From: Amia ocellicauda
Taxonomy: Eukaryota; Chordata; Actinopteri; Amiiformes; Amiidae
NCBI RefSeq assembly: GCF_036373705.1
Contig: NC_089850.1
Span: 34,830,233-34,894,232, forward strand
Length of the DNA: 64,000 bases
Direction: 5' to 3'
Made by a program: the position numbers and the translations under genes. Below, piece by piece: positions 39,750 through 52,400 of the stretch. Within the stretch, counting starts at the first letter, position 1; each line of letters begins with the position of its first letter. A model generated the notes under the pieces. That model was given only the letters and a program-made list of their open reading frames with translations. It was not told the origin of the DNA and ran no database searches.

Positions 39750-41191
39750 GCCTGACTGCTTGCAGCCTCTCACTCCACCAGGACTGGGGCTGTGCAGTCT
39801 ATTCCTCCTTTCCTTTTTCATTCTTTTCTTTGTTCTCCATTTCTTTCTTCAGCTCAAGCCTTTATCTAAGACCTGCAGGGTTGACAAGAATCTAAATGCT
39901 AAAAGGCTTTACATTTGAAAAAGGCACGACCTCAGTGACAGTGTTGCCGGGAGCAGCCCTGAGTACAGTAATGAAGCACATCAGCACCATGATAGCCATG
40001 CCTGTCCTAAACATACAGTCAGGCAGTGGACATGCTGTGCTAACCTAGGTTAGAGGACCAGCACCCAGCCCAGAACGTTCTTTGAAGTCCAACGGGAACG
40101 TTGTCACCATGAGTCTCATTTTACACACTGAGTCCTGTTGCACTGCACTGGATATTAAGGGCAGTAGGTGCTAATTAGGCTGCCAGAGGCTGAGCTGCAC
40201 TGAAACCACAGAAACCTCCAGACAAGGCCAGCCTGCATGTGGGGCTTTGTGGTGTAAATGCTTTGGCAATGCTCATGAACTGTGCCACTGAAACTGCTCT
40301 GTCCAGTGGAATGTAAAAGACCAAGCAAGTGTCCGACATGCACAGGGATCAGAGCAGCTCGGACAGACCTGTTCTGCTTCTGTCTGTCTGTGCGAGTATG
40401 TGCTTGTTCCCTTTTTTTTAATGATCTAAAGACCATTTGTTCAGAGCTGACTCATTAATTCGCTGACCTCATAATCCAAAGTGACTCAAACGCTCGCAAG
40501 TATAATGTTATTGTGTGGACTAGAGGATAATGTTATATAATCAGTCACACATGATTGGTTACACAATGTAAATAATACATACAGTAGTTTATATTTCAGA
40601 GGTCTATATGTTGTAGTATGCAGTGTAATTCACAAAAATAGATGATTGAAAAATAATATACGCTAAGATGAGATCAAAGTGGAGCATGAGTCAGTGGTGA
40701 TGTGAATTGAGTGCAGATGCCTCCCGTGTGTGTGATTGTTGGCACAGCCACCTTAATTACATAGTTAATTATGATGTAAATCAATGTATGGGTAGGGACT
40801 TGTTGGTGTCTTTCACAATTGTGCAATGGACTTTCCTGCTGTTTGCATTCCCCACCCCACAGTAGACACAGTGCTTTTGAGTCAGAGTGCCACCGGTTCT
40901 GATGGGGAGGGCAGTGTCTGTATCTTTGCCTGGAGCCTTGCAGACTGGGCATGGGTGTCTCTACAATCTCATACCTGAACACTCTGATGCAATGCCTGCC
41001 TGTGTTCAAGCAATAAACTTACATAGCACCTCTAACTATGAGCACGCAGGACTTCCCATCGCTGAGCAGTGCGATCCATCTCTGGTTTTATAGGTTGCAG
41101 ATTCTTGTCCTGGTTGTGCTGCCCGGTGAAGCAGATTATCTGAATATTGCTTATAATGTTCTTCTGTAAATAAGATGTGATATCCAGCCCC

Positions 41192-41394
41192 TGAGCCTCG
41201 TTCCTCGAAGCTGGCTAACTGAGTTCGCAACATAACTTTCAGGATAACTTGACAGAAGTCTGGCTTTTTCTGTTCTTCAAAGCAAGTCCAGCTGAGTAAA
41301 TTACGATAGGAGATCATTTAAATCAGGCTATTGGATTAACTGAGTTCGGTTGATTAACCTAAATTAGTTAAACCAGGTATGAGAAACGGGGCCC
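41192..41394. mobile_element. Possible MITE-like element in ypel5 intron 1
   Basis: The left part reads GAGCCTCGTTCCTCGAAGCT and the right part, on the other strand, GGCCCCGTTTCTCATACCTG. Both then continue into GGYTWACT-like words, giving loosely matching inverted ends around about 150 bp of AT-rich sequence. Similar GTTTCTC-ended elements are common in fish genomes. Boundaries are uncertain. Confidence 0.4.
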
Positions 41395-41626
41395 TGGTTG
41401 TGCCTTTAAAACCAGAGTCTGCAGCTGTAAACCCTGGACAGGCTAATACTGACAAAATGATGTCTCTATATACAGTAAATGTCTGTTTCTCTGTCTATAT
41501 AAGTCTCTGTGTCTGTATCTCTCTGTGTCTGTAGCTCCCAGCTTGCCCTGCCTGCCAGACTAACCTGTCCTGCTCCCTCTTCCCTCTGTCCCCCTGCAGG
41601 AGTGTCCCAGAGTGGAGCTGAGCGCG

Positions 41627-42311
41627 ATGGGGCGGATCTTCCTGGACCACATCGGCGGCACGCGTCTATTCTCCTGCGCCAACTGCGACACCATCCTGAC
41701 CAACCGCTCCGAGCTCATCTCCACACGCTTCACCGGCGCCACCGGCCGCGCCTTCCTCTTCAACAAGGTACGCACCCTGTCACACCAATGAACACACACA
41801 CACACGGACTCCATTACCTCCAGACACGCACGCTGACACTCGGCCACACACTGTGTCAGTGAGTCAATGTCTGGTAACAGGCGCACTGAGTGACACACAC
41901 TCTGTGACACCGAGCCACTCACAAAGACTAGCTGACTCGCTGACGCTCAACCACAACCACCCACACCTACTCACACACACTGAATCCCCTGATGAACAAT
42001 CAATGGATCACCGTTACAGTTGGCACAGCTGGGTTTCCCACATTGCTTGAGTGGTTTGTAAGAATGTACCTGTGTGACACCCCCAGGTGGTGAACCTGCA
42101 GTACAGCGAGGTGCAGGACCGCGTGATGCTGACGGGGAGACACATGGTGCGGGACGTCAGCTGCAAGAACTGCAACAGCAAGCTGGGCTGGATCTACGAG
42201 TTCGCCACGGAGGACAGCCAGCGCTACAAGGAGGGTCGTGTGATCCTGGAGCGGGCGCTTGTGCGCGAGAGCGAGGGCTTCGAGGAGCACGTGCCCTCGG
42301 ACAACTCCTGA
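41627..42311 (+). CDS. ypel5: Yippee-like 5 (complete, two coding exons)
   Basis: YPEL5 is a small, very conserved zinc-binding protein. From memory it associates with the CTLH/GID ubiquitin ligase and with RANBP9. Coding exons are 41627-41767 (47 codons, within an exon whose acceptor AG ends at 41599) and 42087-42311 (74 codons plus TGA). GT-AG, phase 0, 121 residues, the standard YPEL5 length. The yippee zinc motif is complete: CANC (Cys17, Cys20) and CKNC (Cys73, Cys76), with 52 residues between the pairs. The segments [17 protein letters not shown] and [18 protein letters not shown] identify YPEL5 rather than YPEL1-4. The second exon has strongly GC-biased third positions compared with the intron. 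Nothing is broken. Confidence 0.97.
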
Positions 42312-43941
42312 GCGCTGCCGGGCCGACGTGCGGTCGAGGCCGTGCTTCTCCATTTTGCAAAACAACTCTGCCCCTACGCCCCACCCCCACACCGCACAAA
42401 CCACAACACACACTCGCAGCTCAAGTGCCCCATTGAGAGCCTCCAACTCAGCTAACACCCCTGTTGACACCGCCTGCCCCCCAGCGCGTTCACTGACCAG
42501 CATTTCCTTGCGCCTCACCCCCACCATCTAGAGAGTCCGACTGACGCCGCTCTTCCTGACTCGCACGGTCTCACCCCCCACCCACACGTTAACACACAGT
42601 TCGCCAAAACCCCCACACACTGCACACACCGCACACTTGTATGCAACAGAGATCAATTACATAACACATTTACACGAGCACAAACACAGAACACCTGAAA
42701 ACCCACACACACCCGCACACACACACCCCGTGGCCATTCTAGAGCCCAGAGCCTGCAGCCTGCTAGTATCACAGCCCCTGAGGGACAGGGTAGGACGACT
42801 GTAGAGAGAGTAGGAGTGAGAGTGAGAAACGGGTGGTGGTGCAGATAGAGGCAGTTCAAGTGTGTGTCAAACCAGTTAAGAGTTTTGTGTGGCAGAGTGG
42901 GGTTTTAATAATGGAGAGTTGGTTCTTTTTATTTCCGTTCTTTTATTTTTCCCTTGTCTCTGTCTCTCGGTGTCCTAGACTGAGGAATGAGTGAGTGCTG
43001 TGCTGCTGTGATTTCCTGCAGCGGGTGGGTTACTGTGTTTCTGTGCTGGGGTTTGCATGCACAAGTACCACATTGGCGAAGTCGTTTGAGATCTTAACAG
43101 ACATGGTGTTGTAGTTCCAGACCGTCACCGGTACGGACTCTGCCACAGGTACATTGCTCTGCATGCGCCCACTGTGGTCTGTGTCGTCTCCTCCCGCTGT
43201 CCCTGTAGTTTTGCGGTGTGAGAAGCTTGTGTGTGCAGAAAGCGTTAGTGTAACATTTCCAAGGAACCGGCACAAAGGACAACCAGGGTCCGGCTAAGGA
43301 AGGATGGAGGGGTTAGTTTAGTTCATCATTATTATTATTGTTATTTCCTGTTTGTTTTTTGTATTAATCTCAAATTTGAACATCCCTTTAATGTGAAGGC
43401 ATTTAAAGAGAAACTGTTCATTGAAATTTAATTTTAGCAGGACTGACTGATTAACTGACTGACATTTGCTGAAAGTCAGACCTGGTGAGTGAGTCGGTGT
43501 GATCTCTCTGTGACGGGTGGGAGGGTGTGAGAGTGTGAAGGCTGCCGTGTGCTGTGAGGGTGTGTATTCAGCTTCAAACCTCTCTCTCTTGGTGCACAGG
43601 CTGCAGACTCTGGGAAGCCCTGTGGCCCTCCTCCCTTTGACCAGCCCTGTCCCCTTGTGCCATTACCAGGTTTTTGAAGATTTATGATGGGGGTGGGGGC
43701 GGTCCTGTTTATTCCTGCAGGACACAGAACCAGTCCCTGCCCCCCTCAACCCATCACCTGTCCGATCACAACTCACCTTGCCTCTGCAATTGGCAGATTA
43801 GAAAAAGTGATTGTCATAATCTGGTGGTAATAGTGTGATTATTATTACTATTATTATTGCTGTTTTTCTTTCTTTAATTTGAGGAAAGTGAGAATGTTTA
43901 GTCTTTGCTGAGTTTTTCTGTAGTGGCAGTTTATCAATAAA
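42312..43941 (+). other. ypel5: ypel5 3' UTR
   Basis: This runs from the stop to a good AATAAA at 43936-43941 with GT-rich sequence (TGTGTATTGTGTG) just downstream. It is about 1.6 kb long. A stretch around 43030-43290 has high sequence complexity and an antisense frame of 81 codons, considered under findings. Confidence 0.75.
43936..43941 (+). terminator. ypel5: ypel5 polyadenylation signal
   Basis: AATAAA is followed within about 30-40 nt by a GT-rich element, the standard vertebrate arrangement. Confidence 0.75.
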
Positions 43942-43989
43942 GTGATTTGTCTTGAGTCCTTGCTGTGTATTGTGTGTTTTCTGTGCAGT

Positions 43990-45337
43990 GTGGTATGTGT
44001 TGTGTGATGGTTGTGATCTGTGAGGTTGTGCAGTGGGGGGGGGGCACGGTGCACCAATTCATAACTATTTAATTAAAGATCTTAAAACGTTATGGTTCTG
44101 TATTAAGTAATGCCCCCTAGGCCTAGACTGCAACTCTGACCTACCTACAAAGTGCAAATTATAAACATACTAAATCTCATTTTGATTTAGAAGCAGTTGA
44201 AAGTGACTTCTCACAGTAAAAGGGTTGGTACTTTGTGAATCAAGGGTAGGTCAACATTTTGATTGGATCCTATGAATACTGTCATAAGAAATAGAACAAG
44301 GGTGTCAAGTATTGTCTAACAAGTAAAGACTGTTTCTTTATTAGTTGTATAATAAATAACGATATGGCAGTATTAGTTATTTCAATTTTCAAATTTGATT
44401 AAAAAATGTTCTACATTAGTTTTACATTGATTTCATTATCTAGCTTTCAAGAGATGTTTATATCAACTTTCCTGACCACACAATAATATTCTAAACAATT
44501 AAACCGTCAGCAATTTCAATATGACATCCAATATGATATATTCTGTAGTAAGAGCTTGTATATATTTGTTTGCTTGATTTATCTGGTAAAATGTATTCTA
44601 TATAAATGAACAGAAACAATCACTGTACTCTCAGGTACTTATCGTTTATTTTAATAATGTCCACCAGAGGGCGACACATCCCCATAGTATGACCAAGGGA
44701 GCACTGTGAAATATCCTGCCTCCAGCGCTGTTCTGTTTCTGTTCCGAGTGTAACCTTCACAAACGTAAGCTATTTAAAGCTCCCTATTGAACCTTTGCAA
44801 CTAATCTGTGTTGTTGTTCCTGTAGCAGCCTATTATAACTATTGCGACTATTCTATTGTTTGGTTACTGCAGTGTCCACAGGGGGGCAGTACAGGGCAGG
44901 AAAATAATGCAGAAATGTTCAGGATTGATTGAGTCTGCCAGCGCAGATATCTGCACCACGTCCACCCGAGACCGGAGCCGGACCTGTCGATCTGAGCGTC
45001 CCAACAGAGCCCGCAGGTTTAATTTTTCAATCAAAAGATGTCATCAATGAAGAACAGGTTATATATATGTAAAAGCAAACTGGCGGGTAATACATCTTGA
45101 GGTATTTTCTATAGACCATTTCAAAATCGTAGGCTGGTGCTGTACAGAAGCTGGGACAATAACAGCAACAGCAGGAAGGAGGGGATAAGTGTGTGTATAA
45201 ATTGGTGTTGTGTCTTTGTGTCTGTGTGTGTATTGCATGCCCCCACACTTCATCTCCACACGTATCACTTAGCACAATGAAACCCATTCAATCCTATCTG
45301 CAATCCGCACACGTATTACGGCCATGACACCGGGACA

Positions 45338-45368
<31 letters not shown>

Positions 45369-46060
45369 ACTGTTAAAGACAGGATTTTGTAGAAGCAATT
45401 GTGCATCAAATGGAGACCCCCACCCAGATAGTGCAGCCGCAGTGTGAGTCCTACTGACCGCCGTGCGCTGCAGAGCCCCCTCCCTTTCATTCATCTTCTC
45501 AGTGTGACTTTTACAGCAACATGCGACCTGAGCTGATTTCATGTCTGGACACAATGAAGGCTTCATGTCATCCTCCTTAGCTGCGTTTGAAATCGTATTG
45601 ATGCTTATGCCCCTCTGTCTGTATTGAGTCGTAGTTTGGGCGCTGGCACATGCACGATCCATATAGATTTGCAATGCATTTACGATACAGGGAAGGTAGC
45701 ACGCGTTAGTTGTATAGCACAGCAGTGCCCACCCTGACATTCCCACTCTGCACCTCACTGCAGAAACTGAATCTGTTCCACCCGATAATAATAATACAAT
45801 ACTAATCTGACATGAAATTTGACATAAACATAAAACGTATAGGCTACATCCCCACACACATACATTGTTATTAAATCAGGACACGCATGGTACTGATATC
45901 AATAAAATATTGCTGATATGAGCGATGCGTTCATGTGTGGCTCAGTAATAGCGGATTACGTGATTTGTCTTGCATTGCTGCACACACGCACATAGCGGGC
46001 CGCCAGACGTCCCAATGCCATTCAAGTTCAAGAGTGGGTTTTTTTCCTCAATGAACCGGG
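43990..46060. other. Intergenic region ypel5-lbh
   Basis: No supported coding frame is present. AT-rich to about 44650, then a stretch with words such as CACCAGAGGGCGAC and CCACAGGGGGGCAGT (SINE-tail-like or CTCF-like, near 44661 and 44876). GCGCAGATATCTGCACCA near 44941 resembles one end of the palindrome-ended repeat described at 37902. A (GT)n run lies at about 45340-45368. Confidence 0.5.
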
Positions 46061-46072
46061 ATGAGCTGCGAT

Positions 46073-46187
46073 CTGATTGGCCGCCGCAGATCCGTGCGCT
46101 GGCTCCGTGCGCGCGCGCTGCCATTGAAGAAAAGGCCAGTGAGGGGGGCGGGGCTGTCGCGGCCGGACACGCCCCCTGGTATAAATA
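46073..46187 (+). promoter_or_regulatory. lbh: lbh core promoter: CCAAT, GC box and TATA
   Basis: ATTGG (inverted CCAAT) is at about 46076-46080, a GC box GGGGGGCGGGGC at about 46143-46154, and TATAAATA at 46180-46187. The spacing predicts initiation near 46210-46220, at the start of a hexanucleotide run. A TATA-driven promoter suits a developmentally regulated gene. Confidence 0.75.
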
Positions 46188-46218
46188 CGGCAGCGTTGCG
46201 AGCGCACCGGCACAGCCA

Positions 46219-46262
46219 GCAGAGACAGAGACAGAGACAGAGACAGAGACAGAGACAGAGAC
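46219..46262 (+). repeat. lbh: (AGAGAC)n hexanucleotide repeat in the lbh 5' UTR
   Basis: About seven tandem CAGAGA/AGAGAC units, followed by three CACAGT units (to about 46280). They lie just downstream of the predicted initiation site, so they should be transcribed. Confidence 0.9.
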
Positions 46263-46420
46263 ACAGTCACAGTCACAGTCTCAGTGTAAGCAGGAGCAAG
46301 TCGGTGTCCCCTGAGCTTCGCTTCTCCGCCGCCTGACAGCTCTGCCCGCTTGTGCAGGTCCACTGCGGAGTGAAGCCGGAGTCGTTGGTTTGTTTCCTGG
46401 GTCGCTCTCCGCGTTTGTAG

Positions 46421-46426
46421 ATGTGA
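46421..46426 (+). promoter_or_regulatory. lbh: Start-stop uORF (ATGTGA) just before the lbh start codon
   Basis: An ATG followed at once by TGA lies 4 nt upstream of the lbh initiator ATG at 46431. Such minimal uORFs stall ribosomes in known cases. Here the arrangement is seen directly, and any effect is inference. Confidence 0.6.
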
Positions 46427-46430
46427 ATTC

Positions 46431-49400
46431 ATGTCGGCGCATTATCCTTCACTATACTGGTGAGTACCGTTTCTTTTCTCTTCTCCGCCCCCCTTTATCA
46501 GTCTAATCTTCCGTTTTTTTGTATCCCTTCCCCTCTTTTACGCTGCGCTACTCTGTTACTCTACCCCCCTCCTTTTACATCCCCGTCTCCCCACTCCATC
46601 TCTGTCCGCCTGTCTGTCCCTCTGTCCCTCTGCCCTCCTCTGTGTGTGTGTCTAGGGTGGGGGGTTACATATGAAATCCCACCTGTCACTCTTGCTGTGG
46701 GCACCTGCGGCAAAGCCCCCCCCCCACCCTGTTTCATAAGCGCTTTACTGCCTTGACAAGGTTATACAAGTTCCTGCCAGTCCGAGCACACCGGATCACT
46801 GACATGCAATAATGGGTATGTGTATGTATGTATATGTATATATATATATGCATATGCATATGCAATTTTCCACACTCCTCTGCATTTTGAGACGTGTTGC
46901 ATGTTGAGAGGATGAGAACGTGTAGTTGAGGACATTACCTGTGCATTTAGTGTTTTAAGGGCTTTTATGCTGGCAATTGCAGACCCTTTTTGAACTGGAG
47001 GCAGATCTGTCCTCTGTCCATCCTGTCTTTCTTGCTAGTGTTAGTGTCCTCAGTGCGCCCTGCGAGCTGCGGTGATCGGCGCGCTGCTGGTAACGCAGAT
47101 ATCATTCATTACAGCCCAGCGCTCCCACAGCTGTCCACTGTGCCATAACGGCGTTTTAATCTGGAGCCGGTTAATTTATTTTCCGTTTTATGGCCCACAT
47201 GATTAGAGCAACTGCTAACTTTCAATAATGCAGAGCGGTTAACAAGCCCTAATGTGCTGGAGGAGTAATTGGTTGTGTTGGGGGGGGGGGTACAGCCGTG
47301 TCATTTGCTCGAGCACTGCTGGGATGAGCAGTTTCAAAGTGCTGCTTTGGGGACGACGGCCCATCTCGTATTCACAACATGTCTGCAAAACCAGCACTTG
47401 TACCCGTGTGTGTCCATGCACATGCAGTCCATGCACGCTGTGTTGGCTGGCAGGACAGGTTAGATTCAGGACAGTGCGTCACAATGGGGTACCGCGTTAA
47501 ATGGAGAGCGGTCTGCGCAGTGACGTGGTAATCAACTGTGTTAAAGTCTACTATAATTGTAATGACTATTTGGTGTACTTTTATATTGTTGCAGCGTCTT
47601 GTATTAAAATACAATCTCAGTGATGTATTTTGTTCCCGTAAATAACTGCAGCAAAGTGGGGGGTGGGGGGGCCACTCAACCCGAGACTGCTGCGCCCGCT
47701 TTCACTCCGTTTTAAACCGGTTTCAGGAAGTGTTGAAAGAAAGGTCATATTCCACACAACACGGAAAAAACAGAAGTTATGTTTTTATGCACCACGCGTC
47801 TTCTGAAGTTTTTTCCTATTGTTTGCTAATAGACCAAGTGGTTTCACATTAACTGAGAGGCCGAGAGAGGCGAGTGGGCCGCCTGTCCCCGCACTGTTTG
47901 CATTGAACACGAGTGATGTTATATGGGTGAACATAAAAAGAGGGTTTAGGTTTGCGTTTGGGCTGTTGTAAAAGAGTTTAACACGGCTGTCCTCTGTCTG
48001 GGTACCACAGTGCTCGTGTGGCTCCCCGCTGCAGCACAGTGAGAGGCAGGGTAACGGGTCGTGTTCGTGTAGCGCAGATCTGCACAATCCCACCGACCCC
48101 ATTGGCGGAGCATACAGGCGCACAACTGCGGACATCTGCGCAGCGCCATCGCGACCGCTGTGTAGTGTGCGCTAGACTCGGTGTCTCGACCGTTTACTAC
48201 CGAGACTCGTCCGCCTGTTGTGGTGTGACTGCTACACAGAGGAGATTATGAACCTTGGTTTGTTTGTGTAGCATTTTTGTAGCATACCATTTTTTTAAAA
48301 TAATATTAATAGCACTATAATGGGCACTGCTGCACTGTAACATTGTAGGGAATGGGGCTTGCATGAGTTACATCGTTTATCACGATCTGCAGATTTCAAC
48401 AGACTGTAGGGAGAACAAGAGCTCCTGCAGTTACAGTAAAGAAGCTGGTGATGTGAGGGAAAGGTGGTCAGAGTGTCTGTTGAAGTGTTCGCTCTCAACC
48501 GTGTGGGTATCGGAGTGGGTGAAGAAAAAGCACCTTTACATTGCATCGCATTTCCTAGAATAGCTCAATATAGACATAGGAGCTGTGCATGGTCAGAGTC
48601 AGACCACTCAGCAGTGGTCTGACTCTGACCATGCACAGCTCCTATGTCTATATTGAGCTATTCTAGGAAATGCGATGCAATGTAAAGGTGCTTTTTCTTC
48701 ACCCACTCCGAGCGCAATACTGCACAAAGACTAAGGAGAGCCTAGCTGGGCCTAGTCAGAATGTCCCTCCTCTCTCGATCCGTGTTGACTCGGCTGCATG
48801 CTGCCTGAAAACTCTCAGCTGCTAATTAATGCTGTAATTATTCATCATTATCGCACCGGGGTTTCCAGCAGCCTGACCTTTTCATTGCTGTACTGCGCGC
48901 ACTCAGCCACTGCCAGGAAAGGGCAGAGATCTGACACTTATTACTCCTGTGTATGTCTGTGTAAAGCTCTGAGTCCTTGTACCTATTGAATGTAGGTCAC
49001 AGCAGTAGCACATTTATTTGCCAAGCTTGCTGTGGACCCAGCACAGTCCAAGCATATCAGCATGGCAGACAGAGGACAGAGGTGCTGCAAAACTGTGCTT
49101 TGATTGCATTGTCACTAATGGACATCTCACACGATATACATTTCTGGCAATCCAATAGAGAACATTTCTACTGTGATTCACTGTCCAAGTAGCTTTGCCT
49201 TCATTCAAAGCACTACAGCTATATGTTAAGCAAGTGGACATGCCTTAACGAACACACTCGCCTGTACTGAAGGGTCTCCAGCAGCATTTACAACACACCG
49301 TTGACTTCTGTCTTCAAGTTGCTATATTCTAGATTTCCTTAACTAGGACTGAAGGATGAGATTATTGATGTTATTTTACTTTTACAATGCAACAAGTAAT

Positions 49401-52400
49401 TAAAAATGTAATTTGCCACATTTGCCACCAGGCTTATGTATGTAATTAGTACAGCAGTAATGTGCTACCACTATTTTGAATGCTTGATTTTAAATATTTG
49501 CCAAATTCTCATTTAAGTGTCTGCAGTATTCAATAACAAACATTGCAAGGTTGAATGGTAACCTTTCAATTTTAAAAGCTGTGATATTCAATAAAGAAAG
49601 CCATCTGTGTTCTAGGACTGTGCCGTGCTCCAAATCTAGGGTCCCTTTCCACTCTAGGGCTGTGCTGTACTCCGACTAAACATGCCTTTCTGTTTTTGTT
49701 GTTGTGGTAGTCTGACTTCTCTCTCTCTCGCTCTTCTGTGCCTTTCAGTCACCCAGATGCGCACTTCCTGCAAGGCAGGCTGTAGTGTTTAAGGCTAGGC
49801 CTGGCTGCTGTCTTTGGGCTCATTGCACTGTGGAGAGATGAGAGCAGTGTGTATGGCAGCCTGTTCTGGGAATTCCCTTGTGATCGGGGACTTTCTGTAC
49901 CTCTATATTAAAGAGACAGACAAGCACACTCCTGCTCAAGGTGGAGAACTCGCACAGACCCATAAAGACCCAACACAACAAGTTGTACTCTAGTGATCTA
50001 ATTCTAAGGTGTAACTGCACAGGTGCAGGTTTACTCTTCGGGTACAGCAACATGAATTGCAAGTAAGACTGTATTGGCTTGTTAGGGGCTATGCTGTCCC
50101 AGGCAGGCCTCTGGGAACGGGCCCCCTTCCAGCCAGCCCAGTCCTCTGTTCTGTGCACAGCTGTGTGTTCTGTCCCTCAGTAATGTCCTCTGAGAGCCTC
50201 CTCCTCCATATAGTGCCTTTCAGAGCAGGGGGCCATGAAGCCGGTTGGGCAGCTGTGCCGCATTCCTAAATGCTGCATTCCAGTCTCCTTGCCTCACAAG
50301 GAAGATTTGATTTGAATTTCCTGTAAAGATGTTAGATTAAACGAGCAGGATAATCCTGTGTATATATATTTTTTTAAACCTGTGGTTTGTCAGGATGTCC
50401 CCTGCAAACGACGGGGGTGTGTGGTGTGAGGGACAGCCACTGTGTGTCAGACTGTGAGCTTACTGACATAATTAGTCCTGCTTTCAATTTCAGTTCAGTT
50501 TAAGAGTGCTTAGTGTGACAAGTGTTAGTGCCAATGCAATGATTAAAAGAAAAACAAATAAATAGTAATGACAATTGTGAATCCTTTCTCTCTCTCGCTC
50601 TGTCTGAGCTGTATTTGCATGACAAGATCTGTACAAGTATTGTCAAAACATTGTTCTAAATCCAGTGCTAGGAGAGTACAGGAATGCTAATATAATAAAA
50701 GGAGAATTATATACAGATGTTTCACAGATGCTATTGAGACATCCTGTGAGTAATATACAGACATTTCTCTCTTTGTATCGTTTGAAGCAGCCTGGCCATT
50801 GTGACCGCTGAGCTGTGTGTTAATATATAGACAGTGATGCTCTGAGGGTGTGAGCAGAGAGGGCAGGCAGTGTCCATCCGTCTGTTTTGCGTGTTGGAGA
50901 CTGAGGCAGAACAGCCCAATGCAGCACATGGAGACTGTACCACTATGCTATATCCAGCACTTTCTAGTTCCTGAAGCTGATCGTGATATCCAGGTCCAGA
51001 GTGAGGGGCGTACGGGGGGGCTGAGCAAGTCTCCGCCGTAGGAGATCGGTTGTACTATAAGGAGAATCTGGATTGGACTCTGTATAATTTTATTTGTTCT
51101 GCTATATACATTTGAAATATCTTAGGATGTTGATATTCTGTTATTCTTCGCAGAGCAGGATGTTTATATGAAGACGGAGTAGAAATATGACTGCCAATAG
51201 CATGTGTTTAGCTTTAGCCCGCTTCTCTAATAGCCATTCAGTTGAAGTTCTTTCTCTCCTGTGCGTCTCTTTCCTTGTTCTTTCCGCCTCTGGTCTGTTT
51301 CCTGTTGGCAAGGTTTTGTTGTGTGCAAAAATCTTATTTTTTCCCTTCCCTTCTGTGACTTGTGTCCGCAGAGAGTCCGAGTTATTTCCCATGCTCACAG
51401 GCTGCATTACCTATGGTAGGAAAACTGGTGTCTGCAAACCTCATGGGGGGGGGGGGGGGTCATAAAAGGGATTTGGAGCACTAGGAGAAGATTTGCCAAA
51501 GCATTCCACCACAGCCCCCCCTGCTGTCACTGCAGGTATTAATCAAGGTTTTCGAGCCACAATCGACAACATCATGCGCACATTAGGCTCTGTGAGGGCT
51601 AGGAGCGGTTTTAGCTGAGCTGAGGTAATGAGTTATGCAAAATATCTTGCGTACGGTGTCTGCATCTCTTGCACTCTCAGTGGGAGAGGCAACAGCAGGG
51701 CTCTCGCTCTGTTCCAGTAGGGACTGTCGTTTGGCTTTTATTCCAACCCAACTCCCAGTTACGGGGGGTGGGTGTCTCATTATGGAGAGACACTGTGGCA
51801 ACTCAAGGAACGGAGTATCTAATCAAATACATCATTGATGTTAATGTCCTCCAGAGTCATAAAACGGATGACTAGTACTAGCTGCCCTCGCTGTGTGCTG
51901 AAGATAAAAATAAAAAAAACAAAGAATGCTGTAGTCTGAACTTCGGCTATTTCTTATCCATTTATTTTTGTTGAGGTCATTTACATGGTCAAAGCTTCCT
52001 AATGCAGTTTTCAAAATTGCAATGGAAACTTTGTGAATTTGGCTATGGCAGTGGAAAAAATACATAATCCAATATATATACATGTGTTTATAAAGGAGTA
52101 CACATACATGCACATTTGGTTTATTTTTATATGAAGTGCGTGTGTACTGCTTTTGTATTTATACATTTGTGGCCTCCTCCCCTCTGAAGTTGTCTAATTC
52201 AGTCCTAGCACTTCTCTTTCAACACTGGGTTCTGGGAAATCCTGGTGTTGGGGGGGGGGGGGGGGGGGTATTAACAGCGCATCAAAACAGTCAAATTGGA
52301 AACTGAATTGCCAGACACATCTTAACGCTAAAAGATGCACTGAAAAGCCTTGTACTGTTAATCACACCAAGAAGTTTCTTGTATGATATACACAGTTATG

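Noticed and set aside
48511-48710. Transposon with terminal inverted repeats
   Set aside because: The arms fill the whole element with only a 4-bp centre, no target duplication is visible and the ends do not resemble known transposon termini.
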